NCBI RefSeq assembly: GCF_011075055.1
Contig: NC_058155.1
Coordinates: 4,514,001-4,578,000 of the forward strand
Source: Mangifera indica
Lineage: Eukaryota; Streptophyta; Magnoliopsida; Sapindales; Anacardiaceae
Direction of reading: 5' to 3'
DNA: 64,000 nucleotides
The translations under genes were made by a program, and so were the position numbers. This document shows positions 11,192 to 22,744 of this stretch, piece after piece. The notes beneath the pieces were generated by a model. The model did no database searches. It worked only from the letters and a program-made list of their open reading frames with translations, and was not told the DNA's origin. Numbering within the stretch: position 1 is the first letter of the stretch; every line of letters begins with the position of its first letter.

Positions 11192-12146
11192 TCTTCTTTC
11201 AGAGCGCGTGAAGAAAGAAAATTATGCGAGTTTTGTTTGAAAAGAAGACTTCCTGCTTTCTTTGGCTGATCCGTTTGGAGCTCATTTTTCAGAGTTCTGC
11301 AACTCTTTCAAAGCTGTAAGTTCTCAAACACTCTTGGTTTCCTTAAATCTATGATTCTTTAGGAAGCTGATACATTACTTTGTGTGAGAGCTAAGTGAGA
11401 AGATCAGAAAATGAATTTAGGCTAAACAACTGTAATTAATTTTGACCATGTATCATTAGGCATAATATGTGTTGATCTTAGTTTATTTTACAGATCCCCA
11501 CAAGATCTGTATGGATTGTTACCAGAAAGTCTGTTAATCCTATAAAGTTCTCATAAATTTTCATATTTATCGAAGAATTGTTTTCTAAATTTATAGCAGT
11601 AAGTTTTTGTTTGATATATATAATCGGTTTTGAATGTCGAAAAAGGGCTTAGTTCATGTGCATATTGCTTTAGAGAGTTATGATTTGGTATATAAACTTC
11701 ATCTTTGTTTTGCTTATTTATTTTTTAATTTTCCAACTTCTCAGGGTCTTGCATAGGATATTGCTTGTTGATTCAAAGAATTTCTTTTAACATGAGCACC
11801 CAAAGAGGTTCTTTGAATGGGTCTTCTTCTTCTGTTAGATAGAAAAATGATATATTTCTGAACTTTCAAGATGAAGACAATGGTAAAAGATTCACAGATC
11901 ATCTATTTGCTTCTATGGTTCTGAAAGGATTTAAAGTATTTAAGGGCGACAAATAACTTGAAAGGGAAACTCCCATTTCAATGGAACTCGTCCAAACAAT
12001 TGAAGAATCAAGAATTTCAATTGTTGTTTTCTCAAGACGCTATGTTTCTTGTACTTGGTGCTTGAATGAACTAGCTAAGATTGCCGAATGCATGAAAATA
12101 AGGCGACAAATAGTCATTCTGATTTTCTATGATGTTGAGCCAAGTG
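11192..12146 (+). pseudogene. TIR-domain pseudogene (copy B)
   Basis: The leader, 5'UTR intron (11316-11744) and start (ATG 11792, MSTQRGSLNG) match copy A. The frame stops at codon 17 (TAG 11840) and again at 11954 (TAA). Between and after these it reads DIFLNFQDEDN, GKRFTDHLFAS, and, from 11981, MELVQTIEESRISIVVFSRR through CLNEL to FYDVEPSD. The FRGEDTR motif is degraded, while the CLNEL glutamate persists. Family sequence ends at 12146, in the loop after YDVEP, and a segment homologous to 26681-27470 follows. The downstream half of the TIR, exon 2 and 3' flank are missing. Non-functional as a protein; the Met-initiated 77-residue frame at 11981-12214 is a remnant. Confidence 0.85.
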
Positions 12147-12935
12147 ATTTTTGTAAAAGGAATTTGAAACAAGATCAGAAAAAGGTTGAAAAATCAAAAT
12201 TCAAAATATTGTAAGCTTAAGAGTCAAGAACGATATTCAAGTTGATTTCAAATGGTGAGAGAAAGGTGATTTAAATAGTAAACCTCTTGCTGCAGATTTG
12301 TGCCACTTGTTAAATCAAATTATAATACACTTGTTCACTTGTACCTAAAATATAAAAAGTACAAAATATTTTACGTATAGTATTATATTGATTTTTTCTG
12401 AGGGTCATTCATATATCAATATAAGCGTTGCAATCACAAAGTGCATAAAATGTGCGCCCAAAATAAAACAGTTCACTATAATCATTCACGGTTTGCCAAC
12501 CAAGAATTTAGTATCTCCTCTTTTAGCAGACTGATGAACAAAGTCAAAAACAACAAACAACAATTTAACCGTTCATAAGTTTATCCTTACAAATGTGAGA
12601 TTTTGTAACAATTCAATTAAATAATGATCTCAAAAAATCTACTTGTATCAATACTTCTTCAAATGTTTTAAAAAATTTAGTATTTTGTTAGACCCTGCAA
12701 AATGTTAGTTTAAAGAAGCATCAAACACAATCATGCATAAAAAATCTTGAGACCTTGCAAATTCAAATTCATCAACACAAGTAGATAAACTATTTTCGCC
12801 AAAAAAATATCTATCAACATAGAGTTCAACTTCAGTAAATAAACATTCAAATGGGTTCAACAAAATTAAAAATTCAACAAACAAGCAAATAGTTTAACAA
12901 CTTAAATGAAACAAACAATTCAACAAATTAAAATA
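12143..12935 (+). repeat. Segment directly repeated at 26681-27470
   Basis: About 790 bp match 26681-27470 in the same orientation, with many substitutions but little length change. The left junction falls on AGTG, which is shared by the TIR coding sequence and the donor-side flank. The right end is about 12935 (after AATTAAAATA). No coding potential is recognised. It may be part of an unidentified repeat or the product of a recombination that truncated copy B. Confidence 0.7.
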
Positions 12936-14745
12936 CAACCCAAACTTTGAACTCTTCTTTAACTATTTTCTCTCTCCTAAAGTGCTCTCACCCTTTCTCT
13001 TCCATTCCAACAGAATTAAATAAGGTTTCAAGTTGCAATAAAATTTAACTGATTACAGTTAAAATACTACTTAAGTGATGATTAACACAGTAATTTCCAT
13101 CAAGTAATTAAAATTAATTTAGTTAAGTAAATGTGATGTCAATATCATCCATCACTCTCGGACGACTCTACCACTACTACCACACCCCAACATCAACTTC
13201 TACACTTCTTCTGATTATCGACATCCTACATTTATCATGAAAGGATAAAAGTATATATCATAAGTTAATATATTTATATAATTTACTGAAGATTTTTCTT
13301 TATTAATTATCTATATCTTTTATATGATCAGTATGTGTTTGAACTAAAGCTTTGTGTGACATGTACCGGTTGCTTTTGTGATACTGATGTGACATTCATT
13401 TTTTTCTTTTGATTGCTAGAAGACATTGAATTTTTTTATTTATTTCGGCTTTAAGTTTTTCTTTATATATTTAAATTTAAAAAGATCAAGAATTCTTTAT
13501 CCCTTATAATTTATTGCAACAAAAGCAAGTAATGGGATGTTGTAATAACTGTCAACATTTTGTTCATGAAAAAGAATGAAACTGAAATATACATATTGGA
13601 TAGATATCGGTATGTTAAGAGAGATACAGAACATAAAGCAAAAACAATAATGAATGAAAAACGAAAGAGTTCCATCCAGAAATTTGGAATAAATTGATTA
13701 CAACAATGGATCATGTCATGTTTCTAGATAAAGTCTATTTATAAATTGTAACAAACACAAAACATTTGTAATGACAAATTTTAAATTATAATATAAGATT
13801 ATAAAATTCCTTTAATACATCCTTAGTAACTGTAGAAATCAAATCAAAAACACTTATGAAAATTCAAAAAAAAAAACTACTTTTAACAATATCATTATTC
13901 GTTCGATACATATTTTGATTTTCGCATATATTAATTGATTTACACATATTATGTTATGTAAAATTCAATAGAACTTGACTATTCAATGGAGGGTTCAAAT
14001 TCAAAACACATAATGAAACCTATTTGGTGTAAATCTATTGAATGAAACATAAAAACTTAATAAAACTCTCATCAGAAGATGATCCTAATTCGAAACCGAT
14101 AATGGAACCCAGAGGATTTAAAAAAAAGAAAAAAAGAATCTAGGGCTTATCTTAAAAGGATAGAAGCACAAGGGTCTTGCTCAAATAAAGAAAGGAATAG
14201 CAGTGCAAAGCAAGTAAGTGCGGTGTGTTGTTTTGGGGCGGTTTGGTGGGACTACAAAATGAATAAAAAACTGAGTTTGCGTTGTGGGCGTCCCTTGTAT
14301 ATTAATGTAAATACATTCTTTTCAAACTCTAAATAATAATATATCCAGTTACCATCCATCTCAAGGCCTTATCAACAACCCTTCCAGAGGCTTCACTCTT
14401 TAGCCTAATCTTACTATTGAAATTATATTATTAAGTTTGATAATGACTTGTCTCCCCCACCCACATGAACATGAACATGAAATGGCCTTTTGTTTTGTGG
14501 GGTTTTCTTTTTTTGTTTTCTCTTGCTTTTCTTTATCTTATTGATTGCCTTGAGGCTTTTTTTTTCCTCTCCGTTTTTGGGTTTTTATATATGTATTTTG
14601 TGGTGTTGAGGGCTGCTGAGGGACAACTTGGAAGTACCGTATGCGCTACTATTTATATCTGTTGCTTCAACTTGAATAAAGAAAGTTGCATTCTAACTTT
14701 GGTAACAGGCACAGCATTAACATCTTTTTCTCCCAAAAAAAAAAA
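12936..14745. other. Intergenic, AT-rich; no gene recognised
   Basis: No protein family, RNA gene or transposon end was identified. The frame at 14465-14887 (plus) is hydrophobic and rich in Phe but arises from T-rich sequence, and its end overlaps the inverted repeat of the next element. The frame at 13511-13714 (minus) is similar. A repeat such as GAACATGAACATG near 14466 is reduced in the second copy (48378). Confidence 0.4.
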
Positions 14746-15912
14746 GCCAAAAAACTATTTCCCACCAAAGGTTTACTTAAATAACAAATTCCCACCGATT
14801 AAGAATGGAAAGCCAAATACCCACCCATTTTCAATTTCTGTTAATATCTTCTGTTACTTTCTAATTAAATTACTTGTTTACCCTTGACAAAAACCACCAA
14901 TCATCCATGAAAATAAACACCAACTTGGAATCGGAGAAGCCATTGATGAAGACGACGAATACGATGACGTAGGTGAAGTAGAAGATACTGGAGAAATGGA
15001 TTTCGGACTCAAGAGATTTTGTATAGTCTCGGACCACTTACTGTTAGTATTTGTTATCACTGAAACCGCATCAACTTTTTCACCGTTGTCATCCAACAGC
15101 TGCTTCTCAAGTTCTTGAAGACAATTAAACATCTTCTTCTCTGAATCTTGCGCTTGAACGTGATTTTGTGGCGTATTGTGATTATTATTATGCACGTACG
15201 ACGAATTCGGGGTAATTTGTTGATGAGGCCTTAATTGTTGTTGAAGAAGCGACAAGCTGAAACGGTGCTCTTTGTCTGTCTTCACTGCTTCATCACTGTC
15301 GCTTTCACCTCTGTTACTGTTGTCGCTTCTCCATCGTTCAGCTGCTGTCATCGACCCCCGCCGTTCATCCATTATCACTGGTTTGTCTCCATTCGTCATT
15401 TTCATCTTAGTAATGCCCCATTTCAGTTGAATTGTTTTGAGGTTTTGATTGAATTGATTGGAAGTTGTGTTGTGAGGTTTGATTGTGCTGAGAATTGTTA
15501 TGAGTGGAGTGTTGTTTTGTGACAGGAATTGGTTCTGCGAATCGGGATTGGGTTGTTTGACGGTCCCTGGGTTTATGCACATAATCTGTTTGTGAAATTC
15601 CTCTGTATTCAGATGGCTTGACAGAGTATTCGGTAGGAGATGAAATAACTTTATTCATTGAATATTAAATAAAACAAAAACACAAGAAATTGAGCAAGGA
15701 AGAGAGTTTGGAGAGAGAGAAAATGAAGATGATAAGTGCTTCAGTTACAGGGAAGAGTTAAAACAGCCAAGAATAATAAAAAGACTATTGTGTCCCTACT
15801 TTTATAGATTTCATTAACGGAAATGCTTTATGGGTGGGTATTTGGCTTTTCCAAACTTAATTGGTGGTACTTGTCATTTTGAAAACCTAGGGTGGGACAT
15901 AGTCTTTTGGCC
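14746..15912. mobile_element. Inverted-repeat unit carrying a GRAS gene fragment (Pack-type candidate), copy 1
   Basis: The left end (GCCAAAAAACTATTTCCCAC from 14746) and the reverse complement of the right end (GGCCAAAAGACTATGTCCCA from 15912) are parallel for about 110 bp with mismatches, both reaching the shared phrase AAGCCAAATACCCACCC. Between them lies the 5' part of a host gene on the minus strand. Terminal inverted repeats around a captured gene fragment fit a Pack-MULE or similar element. No clear target-site duplication was seen, so the superfamily is not established. Confidence 0.6.
14890..15658 (-). pseudogene. N-terminal fragment of an SCL8-like GRAS transcription factor, copy 1
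   Basis: On the minus strand a CT-rich leader precedes ATG 15658 (MNKVISSPTEYSV). The frame shifts, and from about 15582 a second frame runs to 14878. It contains FSLSLLQQQLRPHQQ, then CLQELEKQLLDD, DAVSVITNTNSKWSET and IQNLLSPK followed by a Ser/Thr-rich stretch. This Gln-rich region with QELEKQLLDD...VSVIT.S resembles the N-terminus of scarecrow-like 8 GRAS proteins as I recall them. The fragment ends in the Ser-rich spacer, before the GRAS domain (no leucine heptads, VHIID or SAW motif). Frameshifted and truncated, so not a functional regulator. The whole piece is bounded by inverted repeats, which implies capture. Confidence 0.6.
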
Positions 15913-16283
15913 TTTTTCGAAATACCTTAAAAATACCCAAAAGATAAGTACATTACAAGGCTTTTTGTCATTAAAAAATATAACACTTTTGAGTGGTAAT
16001 ATTTTGTCATTTACACCCATTTTAATTAGAAAGGTTCAAACTATAGCAGTACAGATCCTGAAGATGGACATTCCTGATAATGCACCTCCATATTTTTTAA
16101 AACATAAAGCTAGAAGTTAGAAGAACACAGCAGAAGTTACATATAATATTTGTGAAACCACATAATTGATTTGAACAAATGGCTTAGTTTGGGGTATATT
16201 CTAGCAACCAATATTCTCTAAATCCTCTCAAGAATTCATTTGATAGTCCTCTTGAAAAACACTCTTTGTGAATTGATCAGGCA
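15913..16283. other. Spacer; nothing recognised
   Basis: The 96-codon plus-strand frame at 15830-16120 begins inside the inverted repeat of the preceding unit and has no domain. I see no gene or element end of its own in this stretch. Confidence 0.4.
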
Positions 16284-16960
16284 ATGGGCCGACTCTGGCT
16301 CGGCCCATCGGGTTTATGGGTCGGGCCAACCCATATATTTTTAAAAGCCCAAAATGCAGTCTTATTCAGCCTATTTAAACAATCTTTTTAAAAATTTTAA
16401 TTAAAATTTTTAAATACAAGTTATTTTTTAATTATTAAAATCGAAAACAATATTTTAAATATTTTATTTATAATCTTTCATTTGTGGCAAAGGAATATTG
16501 CGGTTACTTGATGAAAAATATTATAAGTTTATAATATAGTAAAATAAATTGATTTATATACTGTATAAATTACAAACATAAATAAAATATATATACTATA
16601 CAATTTATCTACTCATTTTTAACATTCAAATTTTGAATTCTTTTGACATTGGATCCATTTATAATATTTTGTAATGATAAAATTGAAATTAAAATAAAAT
16701 TATAAACAAAAAGAATTATTATTTACGAATTTAGATAATTTTTGAAAGAGAATTGATAAGAGAAAATAAGAGTGAAAATATAATGAAAGAAACTAAAATA
16801 AGTAAATAATTTTTTTTTTTTAAAAGATTAAAGGCTGCCCTTCTGCTATCTATTTTTTTTAATTTTTATTTTTTAAAATAGTAACAGACCGGGTTGAATT
16901 AATCCATGGGCTTAATATTAAAGCCCATGGTCTAGCCCAAAAGACCCATGGGTTAAGCTT
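16284..16960. mobile_element. Non-autonomous element with GGGCC/CCCATGGG end clusters
   Basis: Both ends are GC-rich and made of words such as ATGGGCC, GGCCCATCGGG, TTTATGGGTCGGGCC on the left and CATGGGCTTAA, AAGCCCATGG, GACCCATGGGTTAAGC on the right. They enclose an AT-rich core (16380-16870) with no coding sequence. This architecture is typical of small hAT-like elements of plants. I could not fix exact ends or a target duplication. Confidence 0.4.
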
Positions 16961-17941
16961 GGTATGCTACAATATCGAATTGGCCTTTATCGGACTAAGC
17001 TTTCAATTTGTGTTTCGAATTGAGCCTCTATTTGACCTGACCCAATTAATGTGTGTATTTTTAACTGTTATCTGTGAACATGTTGTAAACAAAAAAATAA
17101 TATCATTACAGTGGACATAAAAATTGCATAGGTAACTAAACCATTTAAAAATTTTCTCATTGCTATGTTGTTTGATTGTTTTATTTGCCATACACAATCT
17201 TTATTCATGCCTTCCTCATTAGTTAGAAAACTTGTTTAAAAGGTGCCAAATTATAAAGGAAGGGTATATCCGATTGGAAGGGAACATCATGTAGTTCCAT
17301 ATCTTCAAGTCAGTCTAAAAACCTTGTTGTACCTATCCTACGGAGAACATATGGACAATTTAAGAATTTAAACATCAGTTGACAACCCTCAAGCTATCTT
17401 TTCTTCCCGTTAGTCAAATCCATAAGCTAGTAGGAAGCCTTTGATTAGGAAAGTCTTCTTTCTTATCTAAGTTAGTTGGCCTATCCTAGTGAAAACAATA
17501 CTTTATATCTGGTGATAAACTTTTTCATGAACTCTCTTATAAGTCTTAGTAGAAATCGGTTTAGTTTCAAGTCAATAGCAAGCTTATCAAGCACTAATGT
17601 GTACTCTATGGTAGGTCTTCAAGTCCAACTAGTGAGAGCCTTTTTAATTGGATGATAGCTTGAAAGTTTGTAGTCCTTTTTCCAATCGTATTTAGGAAAG
17701 GTATCGTGACGAGAATAGTAAGGCTCCTTATATATGTTGTTAGACCCAAAACAAGGAGTCTCATAAATTGAGGTTAAAGTTTCAGTTCAATTATATTACC
17801 CCTTATCTAAGTAAGGACAAAAGCCCCTATCCTCCACCTATGTAACAAGCAATTTCACACCAAACCTTACATAGTTCCTAGCTAAACTAACAATAATATG
17901 ATGGATTAGATATATCTTTAGTCCATATATAACTAGCAAAA
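16961..17941. other. Repeat-derived intergenic sequence
   Basis: It precedes a gypsy reverse-transcriptase scrap and is probably more of the same dead element, but I could not align any part of it to a protein domain. The minus frame at 17003-17197 is not convincing. Confidence 0.35.
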
Positions 17942-18055
17942 TATGAACACTTTGAATTTGTGATAATGTTCTTTGGTTTGACAAATGCTATGCAGTGTTT
18001 ATGGATCTAATAAATCATGTATTCCAAGAGTGCTTAGATAAGTTTATGTTAAGGC
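17942..18055 (+). pseudogene. Ty3/gypsy reverse-transcriptase fragment, copy 1
   Basis: The plus strand reads YEHFEFVIMFFGLTNAMQC, then after a shift of frame FMDLINHVFQECLDKF. This matches the gypsy RT block YGHYEFLVMPFGLTNAP..F..LMN.VF...LDKF. The YIDDIL active-site block that should follow is not recognisable. Dead fragment. Confidence 0.75.
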
Positions 18056-19587
18056 AATACCTTAGAACTAATTAGATTTGTGTATTTGTAATTAATTGTT
18101 TATTATTAATAAAGGTTTCTATTGATTATTCATTATGTAAATCTTTACATTATGTGTATAAAATCGATATGCCCTTAAAAATGTTAAAATAATGACGAGA
18201 GGATAAGAAAAGTGTTTTGCTATACAATCTAGGAGAGCTTTTCTCATATCCTTCATTCTAGTGCTAAATTACTTATGCAAGTTAACACGCACCAACCAAA
18301 AGTGCTTGAGACTAAGCCAACAACAAGGAAAATAATGACAACTGGAATTAATACGATAATTTTATGTCCACTGTGTGAATTATTATTGAATGAAAATAAT
18401 TGTGGGCATGGTAGGGGGTTGAGTTGGACCGGTATTGGTGTGACTCATCGTGTCTACAAGTTGTGTCAGGCTTAAGACCCGCATAGTCACAAGCTTTCAT
18501 GTCAAGCCTATGTACAAAAATATATAGGCCTATGACACAACCCATGCTACAAGAAGTTGGTTCACAAGCTTTTGGCAGGTTAACTCGTTAACTATATATT
18601 ATTTTATTTTTTTCAAATTTTATTTTATTTTGCATTGTTTTGAAAATCAGACCAAATTGACCAATTCAATCGATTAAACTGGAAATCAACTCCAAGTCTA
18701 ATCCTATTAGTATTAAAAAATTGTTTACTTGTTGACTCAATCAAATCTAATCAAAATCAATAAATCGGATGAATCAATCAAAACCAAAAGAATTGGATTT
18801 GAATAAAATTTAGGGTATTTTTAGAAAATTTAATTATTTTTGAGTAATTTGATTATTTTAGATTAGACTGGATGAATTTTTAAATGTCTATAAGGAAAGC
18901 ATAAGTTCAAAAATAAAATTAAAGAAGTATCTCATATCCATTTAAATGTGTTCTATAAGTAATGACTTGCAGAATTATGTTTTTTTTCTATATAATGAAA
19001 TGAAAAATTTTTTATATCTAATTATTTTATTAAAATTAGGTGAGTAATTGTCATTTTTTTATATCTTGATTGATTTGTTTTTTTATAATTTTTTAAACAA
19101 AATCTGGTGGTTAATATGATATTATTTAAAAAATTCATTATAAATTGGTAATAGGTTGAACTGACTGGTTTTTAGTCGACCCATAAATTAATAAGACAAT
19201 TGATTCGATCACCGGTGCGGTTTGAAAAACACTGGTATTTTATTATGTATTTTGAATTTCTCATACTAATTTTTTTGTTTTTCTCATTAATAATAAAATT
19301 ATTATGACTTTTTAATTTTCTATAATATTAATGAATGCTTTTGGATTCCTCATATAAATTATTTGGATTCTCTATATAATAATAAATAAATAAATAAGAA
19401 AATTTTTAAAATAACTGTGTATAGTATTGTGTCAAGCTAGGCTAGCTCGCAGGTCAAAATTCGTGGCTTGTTGCCCTAGGCCATTATAGTATGTATCAGA
19501 TCCCCAACAGCCGTTCCAAAAAGTGGGGGCTTGAGTCCGGCTATCCAACCCTTTAACATCTTAGAAATAAGTATGAATGCATGAGAT
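18056..19587. other. Repeat-rich intergenic sequence
   Basis: The small frames at 18275-18475 (plus) and 18348-18545 (minus) overlap on opposite strands and have no family match I can see. The stretch 18640-19200 contains AT-rich repeats with phrases such as 'gaccaattcaatcgattaaac' and 'gattcgatcaccggtgcggtt', typical of non-coding transposon DNA. No gene. Confidence 0.4.
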
Positions 19588-19595
19588 AATGTGAG

Positions 19596-19826
19596 TAGAG
19601 ATGAAAATAGGTCAAATCCTGTAGTAATAGGTCAGGCCAGGTCTAATAATAAGGGGTTAACCCATTAATTTTAATAAAAAATAATTTTTATTTTTAATTA
19701 TTATTTAATTAATTTTTTAATAATTATAAAAATAGTAACAAGCCTTGTGTCTGTGCCTTGTAGCGGGCCGGACTATTATTATATGTTTTGGGTGTAGCAG
19801 GCCAGCCCGCTCATTTGACACCTCTA
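19596..19826. mobile_element. Small hAT-type MITE, 231 bp, copy 1
   Basis: The left end reads TAGAGATGAAAATAGGTCAA; the right end reads TGACACCTCTA, whose reverse complement is TAGAGGTGTCA, the usual hAT start. The flanking 8-mers AATGTGAG (19588-19595) and AGCGTGAG (19827-19834) match at six of eight positions, which fits an old 8-bp hAT target duplication. The core is AT-rich and non-coding. A copy with a 4-bp deletion lies at 53505. Confidence 0.65.
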
Positions 19827-19920
19827 AGCGTGAGTGAACATTGAATACAAGGAGTTTTAACACAAAATATGTAGTTACCATTAAGACAGACCATAACAAA
19901 ATAGGGTGACAGAACAAGAG

Positions 19921-20000
19921 ATAAGACTGAAAGTCAAAACTTAAAAAAAACAATGTTGGAAATTTCGTGGACGGTTCCTAATATTCTTTCAGAGAGCGTC
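19921..20000 (+). promoter_or_regulatory. Conserved promoter block of TIR gene C
   Basis: The words 'gactgaaagtcaaaa', 'ggaaatttcgtggacggttcc' (from 19958) and 'ttctttcagagagcgt' occur here in the same order as on the minus strand at 4461-4555 upstream of gene A. The block lies about 110 bp before the donor of the 5'UTR intron, so it is probably at or just upstream of the transcription start. Confidence 0.5.
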
Positions 20001-20113
20001 AGGACAAGAAATTGTACGGGTTTCGTTCCCGTGAAACAAGTCCTTTTCTCACTTTGAACAATTTCTGAACCGGAACTGAGAGCTTCAAAGCTTATCCTTT
20101 GGATTTCTTTGCT

Positions 20114-21444
20114 GTAAGTTTTTCCACTTCCTTAGATTTCATCACCAAAATATTTTATAATTAGTTTTAAGAAGCAGATTCTGTAGGTTATGTGGAGTAA
20201 GCAGCAGATTTGTGAACTTCGATCGTAGGTTATTATTGTTGCAGAACAACTGCTTTGTTTGCTTCGTATCAGTTTAGTTTCTGTTTTGGTTTATCTTTTC
20301 TTGCTTTGATAGAAAGTTAATTCTTATATCTTTTGAGTACAAGACAATCAAAACGTCAATTTGGAGATTTTTCAAGTCAACTGAGTTGGGTTTTTGATCT
20401 TTTTTCTAAATTTATAATTTTCATTTGGGTTCTGTTGATATAAGTTGCATCATCCTATAAAATCGTGTCTCTTTACCCTTAAAAAATCACTGGGACAAAA
20501 GATCTAGGAAATTTTTAGTACCCACAAAATTATGTAGCACTATCGATACTGGAAATTCTGTTAACCCTAGAGGTTGGGCAAACCCTTGGTTTCAACTAAG
20601 TGGTCAAACTTTAAATCCTCTGAGATTACCTAATCGGAGTACCATATCTCTCAAGTTCTATGGTTACCAAGATTGTTGTGTCTGGAAGCACTTAACTCAA
20701 AGTTTATCTTTAAGAGAACACATAGGGAAGGTCAAAGGATTTCTGGATATCAAATATTACTCGGAAGCTCTGTTGTTCCATGTTTTACGTGGCTTAATGT
20801 AGCCCAATGTGGTTTCTTCATTGGGGACTTTGGGTCCTAGGAATTAATGGCTTTAATTTAAGATGATAAATGTTTGAATGGGGTGTGTACCTTTTTGTTG
20901 ATAGTTTCAATATAGAAACTGCTTTCTTTCTTGCTCGGTGTTGAAGGATTAAGTGTAAGTATATAGGAAGCTTCAGGATCTGGGTTTTAGACTGTTGTAT
21001 TGGTTAGATAGCTTCCAAAAATTGGTACAAGATAGCTCCAATGTCGTGTAGTTACTTATTTTGCCAACAGAAATAGGATAGAGTAAATCACATTTTTGCT
21101 TCCTGCCTAATATAATGAGAAGAATAGTTTTTGGATGCTTTTAGCAATGACAAATTTCACAGATTCAATACATATCAGAGTTTGACTGTATGTTGGCCTA
21201 ATTGAGTATGTTGATAACAAGATATTAAGCACCACCCAAGAGTTTTGCCAAATAAATCTAAATATTATTATACAAAATAAGTAATTACAGTCTAAGTTAT
21301 CTGATTCAAATCAAAGAGTGTTTGTATAATACAATATCAGAGTTTGTCATGTGTACATTTGGCATAGATATAAATTTGATCTTTGTTTTTCCCTTTTGTT
21401 GGATATATGTTAGTAAAAAGTCACTAATGCTTTCTAATTTTCAG
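20114..21444 (+). other. 5'UTR intron of TIR gene C
   Basis: The donor GCT|GTAAGTTT at 20114 and the acceptor TTTCTAATTTTCAG at 21444 bound a 1331-bp intron in the leader, about 90 bp before the ATG at 21538. Genes A and B have a leader intron in the same place but only about 427 bp long. The 21322-21516 frame overlaps the acceptor and is not a separate gene. Confidence 0.55.
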
Positions 21445-21537
21445 TTATTTACACAGGAGAGAATCGTTTGCATACACAAGGCAACACATGTAACTTGCTT
21501 TGAACAAATTATCTGATTCAAATCAATTGTTTCAATT

Positions 21538-22744
21538 ATGAGCATTCAAAGAGTGTCTTCATATGGATCTTCTCCTTCCTCAAGTTGGATGCATGATGTC
21601 TTTATAAGCTTTAGGGGTGAAGACACTCGAAAGAACTTCACGGATCATCTTTACACTGCTTTGACTCGGAAAGGAATCAATGTATTTAAGGATGACATAG
21701 AACTTGAGATTGGGAAACCCATTTCGTCAGAACTCCTTAATGCAATTGAAAAATCAAGAATTTCAATAGTTGTTTTTTCAAGAAACTATGTTTCTTCTAC
21801 CTGGTGTTTGGATGAACTTGTTAAGATCGTTGAATGTAAGAATTCATTGGGACAGATGGTCATTCCGATTTTCTACGATGTGGATCCATTAGTTGAACAA
21901 AAACAAATGGGAACCTTTGAGGAAGTGTTTCGTGATCAAGAAGCATTTAGGGACAATTTACAACAGGTGCAAAAATGGAGGAGTGCTTTGATGGAGGTGA
22001 TTAATCTCTCTGGATGGGATTCGAAGGATAGGTATGTAAATATGATTAATTCTTTGTTTAGAGGGAGCTTAGTGTTTAAAGCAACAAGCTTGGCTTGCTT
22101 CTTGTAACTAGTTTTCTTATGGTCAATAATTTTTTTAATGGAGAAATTTCATAGAATACTGAATTTAAATTATAATTTACTTATTTTTTAGTGTTTTTTT
22201 TTTAATGATCTTGTTTAAAATTAAAAATTTACTTATTTTTTTTTATAAAAGTATAAATAATTAGTTGTTAAAATAATAAAAATAATATTTATAACAGTTG
22301 AAATAAGTTTTTTTTTTCTTTGTATTTTTTTAAAGTTAGTAAATTGAGTTTGGCTTAATTGCATGGTCATTTTTTAAGCATGCTTGTATATGATGGCATG
22401 AGGATTTTAGAAATTGATACAAAGAAGAATAAAAGTGTAAAAGTAAATGTATTAGACCCAAATGAAAAAGATTACATAATCTAATGATTAATTAAAATAA
22501 TTTGCAGATGATTAACTATAATTTAGAAGATAATTTAAATAATGTTTTTGAATTTTGCAGGCATGAAAGTGAGTTTATCAGAGCAATTGTGGAAGTAGTG
22601 TCAAGTAAATTAGGAGGTTCGACTTCAACATTTATGAATCTGAAGAAACTGCTTGTTTCATGTTTAGAGCAACTACAAGCGCAGACAATAAGAATTCAGT
22701 GGGGCCGATCCGTAATTTCATCATCACCTTTTTTTTTTTTTTAA
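21538..22744 (+). CDS. TIR-domain protein without NB-ARC (copy C), two coding exons
   Basis: Exon 1 is 21538-22031, the intron 22032-22560 (AG|GTATGT..TTTTGCAG|GC), and exon 2 22561-22744, giving 678 nt and 225 residues. The TIR domain spans about residues 17-160: HDVFISFRGEDTRKNF at 19-34 with the intact FRGEDTR motif, SRNYVSSTWCLDEL with Glu93 at the catalytic NADase position, and FYDVDPLVEQ at 112-121 (family usually DPSDVR). Exon 2 codes the start of the TIR-NBS linker (HESEFIRAIVEVVSSKL), then a non-family tail and a stop right after a T14 run. NB-ARC and LRR are absent and no exon for them follows. TIR-only proteins of this sort can act with full receptors or make NAD-derived signals, which here is inference. 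It has a 5'UTR intron and a conserved promoter, so it is the best candidate for an expressed gene. Homologous to TMV-resistance-N-like proteins. Confidence 0.75.

Noticed and set aside
12146..12214. C-terminal extension of the 77-codon TIR remnant
   Set aside because: These residues come from the joined non-TIR segment, so they are not part of a TIR protein.
14465..14887. Hydrophobic 140-codon plus-strand frame that could look like a small membrane protein
   Set aside because: It is made of T-rich low-complexity DNA and runs into the inverted repeat of the next element; the partner copy changes frame at the poly-A run.
15235..15522. Plus-strand 95-codon frame (also at 49149)
   Set aside because: It is the antisense shadow of the Gln-rich GRAS fragment.
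15830..16120. 96-codon frame kept in both copies
   Set aside because: It begins in a transposon inverted repeat and has no domain; conservation only reflects the recent duplication.
18275..18545. Overlapping frames on both strands, one with Cys-rich CPLCELLLNENNCG
   Set aside because: I considered a zinc-binding peptide, but there is no family pattern, leader or splice context, and the region is repeat-derived.
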